Positions 13,228 to 25,059 of a stretch of DNA of 64,000 nucleotides are shown one piece after another (the first letter of the stretch is position 1; each line of letters starts with the position of its first letter). This DNA comes from Branchiostoma floridae. Lineage: Eukaryota > Chordata > Leptocardii > Amphioxiformes > Branchiostomatidae. Below the pieces are notes generated by a model, which ran no database searches, was not told the origin of the DNA, and saw only the letters and a program-made list of their open reading frames with translations. The DNA lies in the NCBI RefSeq assembly GCF_000003815.2, contig NC_049994.1:1370626-1434625 (forward strand). Reading direction: 5' to 3'. Made by a program: the position numbers and the translations under genes.

Positions 13228-14050
13228 TTTTACTCTATATTCCTTCTCTGTTGACCTTCTTCCTGATTCGCGAGTATGTTCTCCACTTCCTCGTTCTGTA
13301 GTTCCCGTGTATCCAAGTGTTCACTGGCCTCATCAAGTTCCTCCAGGAGCGACCTCGCCTCTTCCACAACCTCCCTCAACTCTGACTCAGCTGGACGGGG
13401 AAAGGAAAGACTGATATTATTAGACAGCTGTGACAAATAACTATAGTACATCGACTTGGGGTACAGCGCCGATGTGTAGTGCAGACATGGATTCTTTTCA
13501 AGAACACTTGTTGACACTGAAACAGCAAAGTTTGTATTATAGAATGTATCAGTACTAAAATAAAGCCCTTTTCGCTTTCTGTTAGCTACTTAGCAACATT
13601 ATCTACTTAAACCCTGGTCAAATTAAAAAGACAACGCCTAGACAAAACCAAGACGTCCATCTGAATATTTGACCGAAACAAGCCAATCTTCCATGTAGAT
13701 CCACTAAATTGAAAAAAAAAAATCCCTAAGAAAAAATCTCGTAGCCCGAGTTTCAGCCTTGTTATAGTTTATTGGAGCCTCCATACTAATTACTGTAAGT
13801 TTAGGAGCCCCGGTAAACTAACAAGGCTGATACTCAGGCTTTAAATCTGGTACCCAGGGTACGTAAAAACAACAAGGAAAAGTGATTGAAACAATGGAAA
13901 TATTTTAAGACTTGTTGGCAAGAGTTTGATACTTACAGAATTTCTCGACACGTAGATCACTCTGAGGTCACGGCTGGCGGGAAGGAATGAGGAGGGCTCG
14001 CGGGGATGGAAATATATACTCCACAATGTAAGACAAGTATGCAAATGAGC
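13228..14050 (-). pseudogene. Mirror copy of the secreted Arg-rich peptide gene, lacking its signal-peptide exon
   Basis: This inverted copy of 18290-19490 keeps the TATA-bearing promoter and first exon (around 13920-14050), the second intron, and the last exon encoding SELREVVEEARSLLEELDEA and the ILANQEE end. It has no counterpart of the exon that in the intact copy carries the start codon, signal peptide and Arg run: sequence matching intron 1 (near 13690) joins directly to sequence matching intron 2 (near 13640). Without that exon no secreted product can be made. The open frame through the last exon survives, so the loss may be recent or the sequence is still shared by gene conversion. 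Homology continues outward to ~14310 and inward to ~13180. Confidence 0.75.
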
Positions 14051-15300
14051 CATTGTTGACTTTGGTACTGACTTAGAGTTTATTGTGTGTCAATAATGAT
14101 GCTATGGCCGTGTCACACTCGACAGAAGACAACTGTGAAATGAAGACAATCACTCGTTTGTGAAAGAAACTTGTCTGTTAATGTGTGTCATACTGACCAT
14201 GCAAAAAAGAGAAGACAACTTTGATAAGAATGCACGAATATGTTTATGAAAGGAAAGGGTATCTTAATGCTAGATATGTGATAAGTCAGCACAACGTAAG
14301 AAAATCAACAGACTAGGAACCTACTATAAAATTGAAGTTAACAAACATTTCTCTGGCCGAAGAACATGTTGGAAACTTGGCATACTTGTGCGTTGTTGTG
14401 AGTATATACTGTACAGTAGTCAGTGAAGCATCCCGTTTCCGTTCTAACTACAGCGCTAATATGGCTAGTTTGTGGAACTGTTATTTACGAGGGGCCTTCA
14501 AACAGTAATGCCACTGGTTTTATAACAGGCTCATTTTTTCATCGAATGAGTTGAAATTGGGCACAAAGGTGCAAGAATATATCCTCTTGAGATATCTCAA
14601 AATGTTGTTCAAATTTTTATGAGTTCAAGATGACCACACCCTTGTTATCTCGTCGGAAGAAATTAGAGGTTCAATTAACGTGCAATTGATAATGTCCCTG
14701 AATCACTTGTAGCTATTGTAAGAAACTAAAACTGCACATGTATCAAGTTGCATTTCTCTATAAGCCACGTGCCTATTTTCATATTTCAAATCCAATCATT
14801 TATTCTTTTTTTTTCGTTCCTGGGGTGAAGTGAGGTTGTCAGGGTTGTGGATTAGGGGTGAGCTGCTTAAAGTTTCCGTAACCGATTGTTTTATGTACTG
14901 AGAAAAATTTAGCACACTTCTTGGTCTTGAAACAGTTAATAATTGGGCCAAGTTTCACATCTTTTGGTTAATGGAAAAGCAGTCTACAAAAACCTTTGTT
15001 CAACAAACACGTAGTTGGCTATTAATAAAACTCTAATATAGCAACTCGTTCCATTCTATAGCTAGTGGCTGTAATAGATGAACCATTGAGAGTTCAGGCA
15101 TAAAAGTTGACATGTAATCTATAGAGACATTTGTTATCATACAGTTGAAATTTCAGCTAAAATAGATCTAGTTTTAAAAAGGTCAGATCTAGAGGAACTG
15201 ATCTCCTGATAAGCTCCAAGGGTGTGGTTATCTTGAAATCAACTCAGTTGCGAATAGAAATCTGAACAATGAATTGAGACATTTCAATGTCAAGAGGATA

Positions 15301-16158
15301 TACGAGGGGTGATCAATAAGCCCTCGGCCTCACTCAGAAATAATAAGCACAACTCAGATTTTGAGGCACAACTTCATAGTATGAAGCCTTTTATCAATAT
15401 CCTCCAAATTACAAATCATTTGAATCATTACTTTCCCGGCACTCGTTTTTCCTAAATTAGAAAGTAAGTGGGGAGAAAAAGAAGGGTGAAGTATGATCAG
15501 ACAATTTGACCTCACACCTCAGGCTGCATTATCAATTGTCCACTTTTTTTCGTTATCCCTTACCTAACGTTACTGGGTGTTGCCTGCAACGTAAAGATCA
15601 CAATAATCTGAATTTTGGTACACATTCATATAAGACTTTATACATGTACGTGGGGTTAAGTCATCGGCTTTACCGAAAAATAATAAGCACAGCTCGATCA
15701 GATTTCGAATCATAGATGTCAAGTATAAAGTCTTATATAAATATGTACCAACATTCAAATTATTGTGATCATTACTTTGCAGGCGACACCCAGTAACGTT
15801 AGGTAAGGGAGAAGGAAAAAAAACGTGGACAATTGACCTGACCTGAGTGTGCAGGTCAACTTGCGCTGCTGGAAGTCAGACACCCTATTTTGTTGCTTGA
15901 AATTTGACAATGTCTTTTGTTAATTTACGGCATGGGGAAGTCGACCCATACATGTCTGATCACAATTCACACCACTTTTTTCTCGCCACTTACCTTCTGA
16001 TTTGAAAAAACAAACAAACAACGAATGCCTATAAAGTAATGACTGCAATGATTTGAACTTTAGCGGATATTGATAAAGGCTCCATACTATGAAGTTGTGC
16101 CTCAAAATGTGAGTTGTGTTTATTATTTCTGGGTGAGGCTTATTGATCACCCATCGTA
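15301..16158. mobile_element. Mariner-like element A inserted in element B
   Basis: Terminal inverted repeats of about 100 bp: the left end tacgaggggtgatcaataag continues through aataataagcacaactca and gaggcacaacttcatagtat; the right end is the same in reverse. Outside it, element B runs up to aagaggata on the left and resumes at tgtttgtgcctttgtgcc on the right, with TA at the junctions. No transposase is visible. Confidence 0.72.
15528..15838. repeat. Internal palindrome within element A
   Basis: The left arm contains tcaattgtccac, ccttacctaacgttactggg and ttatataagacttt-like strings; the right arm repeats them in reverse (cccagtaacgttaggtaagg, gtggacaattga). The arms are ~110 bp with a ~60-bp centre, which itself holds a copy of the aataataagcacagctc phrase from the element end. 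It may be a third, palindromic element nested in A. Confidence 0.6.
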
Positions 16159-16704
16159 TGTTTGTGCCTTTGTGCCTAATATCAACTCATTCGATGAAAA
16201 AAATGATACTGTTATAAAACAAATGGCGTTACTTTTTAAAGGCCTTTCGTACTATTTCAACTCGCTATTTCAAGCCTAGACTACTCACACACAGCCGTTA
16301 TGCCACTTATTGAGTGTTCAAATGCCAAGAAGTGTGCTAAGTTTGAGTCTCCTGATTATAGGACTCAGGATACTCACACGTACAGCGACACACAAGTGTA
16401 CCAAACTTTCAATGTGTTCTATTGGTCAGAGAAATGTTACTTAAACTCTATCGTGGATGCCCAGTCTGTCGGTTTTCTGTACAACAAACAACATACAGTA
16501 AGCCGACAGAGAATATTTGCTCTCTATAGACGTGTTTTGACTTAGTAACTATAGAATTCAGATTGACACTTACGATTGGGTGCTATGGCGACTGTAGTAG
16601 TACTGTAGAGGCTGGCTGGGAATAGTTAGAATGAATAACACGTCAAACAACGTTTCTTGACCTCTGTCTATGATGACGTCATTGTCGAATTACAAAGCCG
16701 GAAT

Positions 16705-17407
16705 ACAAAGTTTATCTATATCTAATGAGTTGAACTTTAGCACAAAGGTAAAGCCAGATATCCTCTTGAGATTGGAATATCTCAACTTGTCGTTCAGGAT
16801 TTTATGGGTTGACTTCAGAATGACCACACCCTTTGAAGATGTAGTTTAATTCAGATCGGTTTTCAGGGTACTGAATATGCCGATAAAAAGGGTTTGTAGC
16901 ATACTTTCCAACAAACTAAAAAGAATCAAATTGAGCACACTTCTTGGTCTTTAAACATCTAATATCTTTGTAAAGTTTCGTTTCTTTTGGTTGATGGAAA
17001 AGTAGTCTTTAAAAAAACCTTCAATCGGCAAACAACGAATCCAACTGTTTCTGATGTCTCAACGCACTCCACCTAGCGACTGACTGTAAAATGGAACTAT
17101 CGGGCGTTCAGAAATGAAAATAGGCCCGTAACCTATGTAAACATTCTGCCGATGTAATTTCAGTTTCAAGCAGTAATCTTACACGGGTCAGATGTATGTA
17201 GAGGAAGTGAACATTTGGAAAACTTTGAAGGTTGTGATCATCTTGAAATTATCTTATTTAGTCATAGAAATCTGAACGACAAATTGAGATATTTCAATCT
17301 GAAAAGGATATATGGCTTTACCTTTGTGCCAAATTTCAACTCATTCAATGAAAATAATGAACCTGTTATAAAACCAATGACGTTATTTTTTTTCGCTCAC
17401 CCTCGTA
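16705..17407 (-). mobile_element. Second, truncated copy of mariner-like element B
   Basis: Ends in ctcaccctcgta at 17407, preceded by aatgacgttattttttttcg and ataaaacc, matching the terminal repeat of element B in reverse. Internal phrases shared with 14600-15000 include atgaccacaccctt and ttttggtt(g/a)atggaaaag. The opposite terminus is degraded. Confidence 0.6.
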
Positions 17408-18321
17408 TCACTGTACTGCTGTCATTTTGGAGCAGAAATGCGGATTCTGTATTCTGTATGTTTTGCAACATTTCGTTGACCAATAAAGTTTCGCGCACTT
17501 GTGTGTTCTTGTGTGTACAGAAAACCGAAGCCATTTTCCGTTCCAAATATCATCTATACATACAACAATATGATTATTACTAGGCCCTAAGCTACCCACA
17601 AAGAATCAATCGTAGATGTACATGTCCGTCCAATCTCAATACAAGTAAGAACAGATATTATCTGTTAGTTTTCTGTACATCGTTTGCTTTGCTAGCATAT
17701 ACATTTTTCTGACCAAAGTCAGATAAAAGTCGTTGGAACTATCGCACACTTTTGTATATTGTGTGGACTTCTTGTTTGTTATTCCCTCTATCCTGTGCGG
17801 TAAAGAACCCACTCTACGTTTAACCCATGTTACCACAACATGGTTGTGAAAGTTGTAGTTATGTTGTTGTTAGTTTGACTGCTCACATAGCCTCCATAGC
17901 CGGCTATCAGAAAAGGCCAGCAATCAGCGACCCAGTACAAAAAGAAATGGCCAGCAAAAGTGTACTATGAGCCAAAAAAGGCCATAGAGAGCCTGCTATG
18001 GAGGCTAGCTCACACACGTCATCCAATTCTATCGTAGGTGCCCAGTATTTGTTGTCTGTTACTTTTCCGCACATATCTAGCATTAACATACAATTTCCTT
18101 TCATAAACATGCAAGTGCATTCTTTAAAAAAAAGTTGTCTTCTCTTTTGGTGGTCACTACAACACAAATAACCATTGACAGTCAAGTTTCGTTCACAAAT
18201 GTGCGATTGTCTTCTTTTCTTTAAGCATGTGCCCATGGTACTGTTATTGACAGACACGAATCTCTAAGTCAGTACCAAAGTCTACAATGGCTCATTTGCA
18301 TACTTGTCTTACACCTTGGAG

Positions 18322-18416
18322 TATATATTTCCATCCCCGCGAGCCCTCCTCATTCATTCCCGCCAGCCGTGACCTCAGAGTGACATCGTGCCGTGATCTA
18401 CTTGTCCAGGAATTCT
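18322..18416 (+). promoter_or_regulatory. TATA promoter and non-coding first exon of the secreted-peptide gene
   Basis: A TATA box (gtatatattt, 18321-18330) is conserved in the mirrored copy. About 30 bp downstream begins the probable first exon, which ends at 18416 at a strong donor (attct/gtaagtatc). The exon has no needed start codon, since translation starts in exon 2. The promoter block is among the best conserved parts of the inverted duplication. Confidence 0.6.
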
Positions 18417-18886
18417 GTAAGTATCAAACCCTTACCAACACGTTCTTTTCAGTTACTTTTCTTTGTTTTTGTACGTACAAGTACCATGGTATCATACGCG
18501 CCAGATGTTCTTGGTGTTTTTAGTTTTCTTCATTTAGCGGGTCTTGATGGAAGATGGACTTGTTTTGTGAGAAATTGTACAAACGTACAAATCAAATTAT
18601 GAAAATGATTTCTATCACATTACCTAAATCAAAGTAAAGATTATAGATTTTGTCGAATAATAATGGTTTACTGTTGACCCAAACATATCAGAGACAGCTT
18701 TCTTGAGGTAGCTGTAGCTATATGAGAAGCGATATTCTTCCTGCAGTTTTGTCAATTTAATTCCTTGAGTTTGTTTGATAGATTTGTAGTGAATTTGTGC
18801 AGTCTTATGCTTACCAGAATGATAGAACTGAATTAGATGTTTCACCGAATAATCGTGATTATTTTGTTTCCCCCTCCCTACATCAG

Positions 18887-19481
18887 CTGAAGCTACACCA
18901 TGAAGCTGTTTGTCTGCATGATGCTGGTGACGATGGTTGTCATGGCAACGCTATTCGACGACTCTGAGGGATGGAGGCGTCGGCGCAGGCGCAGAAGGGG
19001 TCGTCTTGATGTCGATGCAGATGGTACGTTTGGTGATTCAGACGGAAACTTTGGTTTTGTCTAGGCGTTCTTTAGAATTTGACCAGGGATAAGTAGATGG
19101 TTTTCCTATATGTAGCAAAAAGAAAGCGAAAAGGGCTTTATTTTAGGACTGATACATTCTATGATACAAACTTTGCTGTTTCAGTGTCAACAAGTGTTCT
19201 TGAAAAGAATCCATGTCTGCACTACACATCGGCGCCGTACCCCAAGTTCTATGTACTATAATTATTTGTCACAGCTGTCTAATAATATCAGTTTTTCCTT
19301 TCCCCGTCCAGCTGACTCCGAGTTGAGGGAGGTTGTGGAAGAGGCGAGGTCGCTCCTGGAGGAACTTGATGAGGCCAGTGAACACTTGGATACACGGGAA
19401 CTACAGGACGAGGAAGTGGAGAACATACTCGCGGATCAGGAAAAAGTTCAAAAGAGAAGGACTCTCGAGCAAGGAGTATAG
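18887..19481 (+). CDS. Small secreted Arg-rich peptide precursor (antimicrobial-like architecture)
   Basis: Coding exons are 18887-19023 (ATG at 18900) and 19312-19481. Splice sites are catcag/ctgaag, gatg/gtacgt and cgtccag/ctgac, and phases agree (1/1). The 97-residue product has a hydrophobic signal peptide (MKLFVCMMLVTMVVMATLF), an acidic DDSEG, a Trp followed by eight Arg and GR, then an acidic, helical, Glu/Leu-rich tail (SELREVVEEARSLLEELDEA onward) ending RRTLEQGV. A poly(A) signal aataaa lies at 19709. A cationic segment paired with an acidic segment behind a signal peptide is a common layout of antimicrobial or hormone precursors, but no family is recognised and the function is inference. 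The intron between the exons contains a further open stretch at 19185-19258 with an acceptor but no good donor. Confidence 0.7.
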
Positions 19482-19714
19482 TTGAGTTGAATCTAGTTTA
19501 GAACCAAAGGATGATTGGTCGTCGAATTTATTTTTCTTCGATTGAATATGTTTTGTCTCGTGTTAATCCTTTCACACAACATGTAATGTTATTCAACCAA
19601 AATATCAATTTGAGCTGGTAAAAATTGTGTCTGCTAATGGATTCAATCTGTTGAATAAGAATCAGCCAAGTCAATGTATTATATTTTGTACTTGATTCTT
19701 ACTGATTTAATAAA

Positions 19715-20930
19715 ATTTTATTGATGGCAAACTGAAGCAGTTTCTTTCCTATTTACATAAATAAGCGGTAGTTTAACCAAAGTAAGCAAGTAAATGTATT
19801 CACACTGAATCATTTTACTTTCTGTATTTCCACGTAAACTAAATTTAGTAGTGGAAAGAAAGGAATGTTAATTCGGAAACAGGAAACGCCCATGATGAGT
19901 ATTCGGAAGAACAGGCCCTTTTATCCGTCCGGACATGCACCAAAACATGTCCTGACTCATGTCATGATGTCTTTAGATATGCTAAGTATCGAAATGCCGT
20001 CTGAAGATGGTCCAGAAATAAGGCATATCATACTTGGTGCAAACTCCTAATTTGTCATAATATTCATTCTCGGAAGTCGGAACATATGGACCTTGGATAG
20101 AAATCCAAGTCGAAAATGTACATACATGCAGTATCACGTACTCAGTATTCGGAAGCAAGAAACGTTAATGACGCGTATCTTGAAAAACAGAAAAGTCTTA
20201 TTTGTCAGGAGACGCAACAGAACAATTCTTAACTCGCCAGCTCGATATTGCCAGATATGGTAAATATAAAGTACAAAGTTAAGACTGACTTGAGCTCGGG
20301 ACGACCTGTCATTCTGCCGTGCCAGGAAGGCCTTATGTCTTCCTTCCAGGAGTTGTGTTATGGTCTCATCATTCTCATGGACCTTTTGTGTACTTATCTT
20401 TGGCTGAAAGTGGCGATGCGTTTAAGGGCCGCTAGAGGCGCTATTGAAATAAAACATCTAAAGATTTCTTTCAACGACCTCAATGTTGACGTCCAATCAT
20501 GGTCGTGTATCTCAAATATGATAAATTTGAAAAAAAAAAACTTTGGCAGAAATGGCTAAACAAAGAATTTTTACATGTTTCCATTTGTTTCATTGTTTTT
20601 ATAATTCTCTGTAAGGATATATATGCTGAGAGCCCGGGGAAAAGAAAAATTAAAGATAACCTAGCTCGTTCGATCACCATCGAACTACCTCCAGTAATAC
20701 ACAAAAGAATTTTTACTTGTTTAATACAAGTGTAACTCATTCATGTTCTGTGGCCATGGGACAATTCATGTTACCAGTTTTGTATTTATGATTTTTTTAT
20801 TTTATTTTCAGTTTCCCCCTCTCGCAGTAGTTTTGTAGTCTTCAAAGGATGCCATCCATAAATAGAGACTTTGAGACTTTATTACCTGCATGTATGCAGG
20901 TATGGTTTTCACGGGCGTGGGAAAATTTGG
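19715..20930. other. Gene-free stretch
   Basis: No supported gene. Short repeated strings (ttcggaa, attcggaag) recur at 19870-20160, suggesting an old tandem or palindromic repeat. Poly-purine runs occur near 20530. Confidence 0.4.
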
Positions 20931-20939
20931 AAGCTGGGG

Positions 20940-21520
20940 ATTTAGGGCGCTGTATCTCGAGAACGGATGGTGCGAGCACAACGATTTTTGGTACGTGGGT
21001 TGGGGGTGGTGGCTTGACACTCAGGTTTGATTTTGGGCCTCCTGGCGCTTGAACTTGACATTGCAGATGGCATTTTTGGTGTTTTGGGGGCACTTTTGGC
21101 GCTGTGTGTCCGGAACGATACGCACCATTGCGACGATTTTTGGTGCATGGGTGGGAAGTTGTTGCCTGTTGCCTAGGATTGACTTTGGGCCTTGTCGCGT
21201 TTGAACTTGACGCGGCAGGTCGAATTTTGTGTCCGGGAGGGGTATTTCCGGAGTTATATCTTCTGAACGGTTGGTGCGAGCGCGATGATATTTGGCACAT
21301 GTGTCGGCGGTGGCTGAATAATTCTCAATTTTGATTTTGGCGCCCTTGGTGCTTGAACTTGACATTTTAGGTCACCTTTTGTGCGGGCACGGGGCGTGCG
21401 CTGTATCTCCGGAACGCAAGGTGCCATTGTGTTGCTATTTGGTACGTGAGTTGTTGGTGGTGTCCTGGTGGTGAGGTTTGATTTTGGGCCTCCTAGTGCT
21501 TGAACTTGATACTGTATAGG
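20940..21520 (+). repeat. Degenerate satellite, about four ~150-bp units
   Basis: Successive units repeat the order: gctgtatctc(g/c)(a/g)gaacg, tg(c)gagc...gatttttggtacgtgg, gg(t)ggtggcttg, tttgattttgggcc, gcttgaacttgac. Unit anchors (the gaacg string) fall near 20960, 21112, 21265 and 21412, a period of about 150 bp. Minus-strand open frames of over 100 codons here are by-products of GC-rich repetition. Confidence 0.7.
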
Positions 21521-21529
21521 TTGACCCTG

Positions 21530-23284
21530 TTTTGGTGTGGTTGGGGCATCCTCCCAATATCTGCTTGGTTCTGAAAACAGATTACGGTTGGGTGTAGAAC
21601 CATCATCTGGCCTGGGGCAACCTTCAATGTATCAGGTTACTTTGTATCCCCTCTCCTGTCTTAGTGGCACTGACGGTGTGCCAGATGACGGGAGTGTACC
21701 AGATGATATATCTGTTGGTCAGGTATAATTGGAGTTTGCTTATTACTCTTTGTGGTGTTTCTAGAGCTGTATAGTACTGAGTTTAAAGTTCTGGTACAAG
21801 TTCCTTTACCCTGTTGGCAATCATGGTTGAACTTGAACTTAAACAGAAGAAGATGCAATTTTCTAATGTGGAGGAGAACTGTATATAGCGTGGGCATAAG
21901 AGAAAGGTATGTGTATGATTTGTCCTGCGTTTCTTTTTGTTTCTTTGGTAATGCCATTTCCAATTCCATACTGTATACAGGTAATTTGTAGTTTTGGGCT
22001 AGTCATATTCGCTTGGTTTTTGGGCCTGCTTAATCTATAGTACAGGCAGGGTTAAGTGGTGGAGGCTTAGCTTGGTTCTGTTTTAAATTCAGTATCGTTT
22101 GTTGCATTTTGTCGCGGCAAATATATGATGAAATTCCCCTTCTAAGCAACTGCTCATTGGTTTGGGGGGATGTTTGCTGGGTGTTTGCTCTGACTACAAC
22201 AGCTTCTGAACTTTTCAAAGCTTCCATTGCCAGCAGCTTGCCATCTATAAATGGGATTGACAAGGACATTTTTCATAGTAAATTATGCTGTTAAATTTGG
22301 CTTAGATGCTACAGGAGATTTAGATTTGGGTTGGATGGATTGAATGAAAATATCATACCACCCTGGGGACTAACTGTTGCTGCTGCATCATGGGGGCCAG
22401 CACTATTCATATTGTCTAATGTCTATGGAACTACTATAAAAGTATCATTGGTCAAATTATGCAAGTAACCTTCCGATGTCAAGTGAATAACACCCCAGAA
22501 ATAAATCTTTAATGAGTATCATTGGAAGAACACAAACCAAGGAGATTTAGCAGCTGCATTAGGTCAGTACATTGAAATAGGAAGATATTAGTACTGAATA
22601 TATCATGTGACAGAGTAACTACATGTACATGGGCCATCTGAGACAAAAAAAAGGTTGCGTCTCAACAACTTCAAGGTACTGTGGTTGGTTACATACTTAA
22701 GAAATCCAAAATAAGTAATGTTCATCCATGTCCAAACTTACAAATTCAGAAAATGGAATTTCAGACTTTTGCATGGTGCACAACCAACAGGGTAAAAAGC
22801 TCATTTTTCCAACCACGTACCACAGACAAAAAGGCAAAAATACACAATAGGTCTACAGAAACCCAATACATTTCATGCAGGCCTGAGGTCTACGAACTCT
22901 TGTTTGAAAATGAAATCAGCATAGCCAAAAAGGTTAAGTCCAGTGGTTTGGGGATTTGTCCCTTACCTGTGCCGTTCCGTCTGCTAATTTGTCTCAGCCA
23001 CCTGACCAATATTCATGTGGCATGTGTTCCCCGGCCAGCTCTGTTGTTCACATGACTGAGACTGGATCTGTCTGTGTACTCTCGATGTACTGGACAGAAA
23101 CACAGTTATCCGTTTAAAAGTGACCGTATTTTATTAGCTCCGTAAAGTACGCTAACGACTTGAGTGTGCCGTCTCCATGCCGCAATAAATGCTGCAATAT
23201 AAATATGGTTCACCCCCTACGATTGATTGTGTATGTGTGTTTGTATGTGTGTATGCTAAACTCAGGATCCCTCAGATGCATTTG
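21530..23284. other. Gene-free stretch
   Basis: Several short open frames (including 124 codons at 22681-23055) lack recognisable domains or convincing splice context. A composition shift to C-rich sequence at 22940-23040 is noticeable. I see no supported feature. Confidence 0.4.
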
Positions 23285-23496
23285 TAACGCCAGTTCACCT
23301 TTATTCGCAGGGTAATCTATATCCGTTGTTTGAAGCATTGAAGGATATCGAATCGACGGACTATGGTAATTTTAAATTGCGATTTTCAAAATATTACAGT
23401 TTAAAACAGAAGTCCGTCGACTTGAAATCCCTAAATACCATGTTTTTACAAACAACGGGTATAGGTTACCCCACGGATAAAGGCGAACTTGCGTTA
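23285..23496. mobile_element. Palindromic MITE, GTTCACCTTTAT family, copy 1
   Basis: Terminal inverted repeat taacgccagttcacctttat, then cgcagggtaatctatatccg. The right end reversed reads taacgcaagttcgcctttat and ccgtggggtaacctata. The internal halves are also mirror-like (gtcgacggac / gtccgtcgac). Other copies are at 37421, 39011 and 49745. Confidence 0.8.
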
Positions 23497-23557
23497 TGTA
23501 CTTTGGCATGTCGGTAGCTACATTGTATAGTGTGCCTGTGTGGTTCCGATTATGCAC

Positions 23558-23769
23558 TACTCTCCAAGCAGAGGTTAGGCTCCGGCTGGTTTGTAACGTT
23601 TTTAGTCGTTTTTACCGGGCTTTCTATTTTGTCATTTTTCTTGAAGTACGCCAGCAAAGTTAGGTTTTGACACAGCAAGATACAATACAAAATAGAAAGC
23701 CCGATAAGAACGACAAAAAAAAAAAACGTTTAAAAAAACAGCCTAAACCTAACCTCTGCTTGGAGAGTA
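23558..23769. mobile_element. Palindromic MITE with 9-bp target duplication
   Basis: The ends are tactctccaagcagaggtta and its reverse complement at 23769. The inner arms share gggctttctattttgt / acaaaatagaaagccc. Directly outside, attatgcac occurs on both sides (23549-23557 and 23770-23778). Target duplications of this length fit Mutator-like or Merlin-like elements; family not established. A decayed relative is at ~39896-40085. Confidence 0.82.
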
Positions 23770-23778
23770 ATTATGCAC

Positions 23779-24351
23779 ATTGATTTGGGGCACAGTCGCA
23801 GTATCTCTAGGTAATATAAGGTACCATATAGAGGGACGCCCCCATCTGGATGGCAGTGGTACACTGAGGAGATTTCTGGTGTCTCACTGGTTCGTCTTGC
23901 AGCATTGTCCAGTGAACCGCGGCTCTAGTCAGCGGTCACTACGGAGGATGGTACTCAGGCTCTATGTAGCCTGGGTACCATGCGTATTCTACCGGGGCTC
24001 CTTACCCTTTCTACTGAAGCCAAGTACCGGTAGTAACGAGTGGAAAGAGCCCCGTAATAATACTTATGGCATCCAAGTGAGAACGTCCATTGACTACAAC
24101 AAACATATTGATGGGTAGCAAACCCTTCTGCCTTCAACTTTGAGCATTTTCTCAGCAACAAGCATAATGTTGGAAGGGACATCTGCCCCAACGTCATTTG
24201 TTGCCATGTTTACTACAAGAGACAACCATAGAAACCAGTAGACCCTTCTCCTGTGAATGGCGACGACTCTATAACAAGCTGCAGAACCGAAGCATTGTAC
24301 AGTTGGACCCCGCCAGTTCTTTATCTGTCACCCACTCGGGGGCAGTGACGA
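23779..24351. other. Gene-free stretch before the gap
   Basis: No splice-bounded coding sequence could be supported. The sequence is GC-richer than its left flank and may be part of the region interrupted by the assembly gap. Confidence 0.4.
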
Positions 24352-24912
24352 NNNNNNNNNNNNNNNNNNNNNNNNNNNNNNNNNNNNNNNNNNNNNNNNN
24401 NNNNNNNNNNNNNNNNNNNNNNNNNNNNNNNNNNNNNNNNNNNNNNNNNNNNNNNNNNNNNNNNNNNNNNNNNNNNNNNNNNNNNNNNNNNNNNNNNNNN
24501 NNNNNNNNNNNNNNNNNNNNNNNNNNNNNNNNNNNNNNNNNNNNNNNNNNNNNNNNNNNNNNNNNNNNNNNNNNNNNNNNNNNNNNNNNNNNNNNNNNNN
24601 NNNNNNNNNNNNNNNNNNNNNNNNNNNNNNNNNNNNNNNNNNNNNNNNNNNNNNNNNNNNNNNNNNNNNNNNNNNNNNNNNNNNNNNNNNNNNNNNNNNN
24701 NNNNNNNNNNNNNNNNNNNNNNNNNNNNNNNNNNNNNNNNNNNNNNNNNNNNNNNNNNNNNNNNNNNNNNNNNNNNNNNNNNNNNNNNNNNNNNNNNNNN
24801 NNNNNNNNNNNNNNNNNNNNNNNNNNNNNNNNNNNNNNNNNNNNNNNNNNNNNNNNNNNNNNNNNNNNNNNNNNNNNNNNNNNNNNNNNNNNNNNNNNNN
24901 NNNNNNNNNNNN
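24352..24912. other. Assembly gap (561 N)
   Basis: Run of N. Open frames reported across it carry no information. Confidence 0.99.
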
Positions 24913-25059
24913 GATGAGGGGGTGACCTTGACAGAAGGAATAGTCGCCGTTTCTAGGAATTTTGCTGGAGTTTTTAGCGTTTTTTCCAGCTTGACGGCTT
25001 TTTTGTTGGCGGGTTCCGTGTGGTGCACAGCCAAGCTGCCTCCCACACCCCGTCCGGGG

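Larger units (their letters stand above)
14486..16251. mobile_element. Mariner-like element B (interrupted)
   Basis: The left end reads tacgaggggccttcaaacag followed by gccactggttttataacag and tcgaatgagttgaaatt. The right end, reversed, reads tacgaaaggcctttaaaaag, gccatttgttttataacag and tcgaatgagttgatatt. The ends start with TA, as in Tc1/mariner elements. A second element (15301-16158) interrupts it. No transposase frame is present, so this copy is non-autonomous. Confidence 0.68.

Noticed and set aside
19185-19262. Additional coding exon (VSTSVLEKNPCLHY) in the secreted-peptide gene
   Set aside because: It has an acceptor but no acceptable donor and meets a stop in the intact copy; direct joining of 19023 to 19312 gives matching phase. 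It is kept in both mirror copies, so an alternative transcript is not fully excluded.
20842-21365. Minus-strand frames of 114 and 152 codons
   Set aside because: They lie in the degenerate ~150-bp satellite, and several overlapping frames are open at once, as expected from stop-poor repeats.
22681-23055. 124-codon plus-strand frame as a gene
   Set aside because: No recognised domain, no supporting promoter or splice partners; residue make-up not convincingly protein-like.
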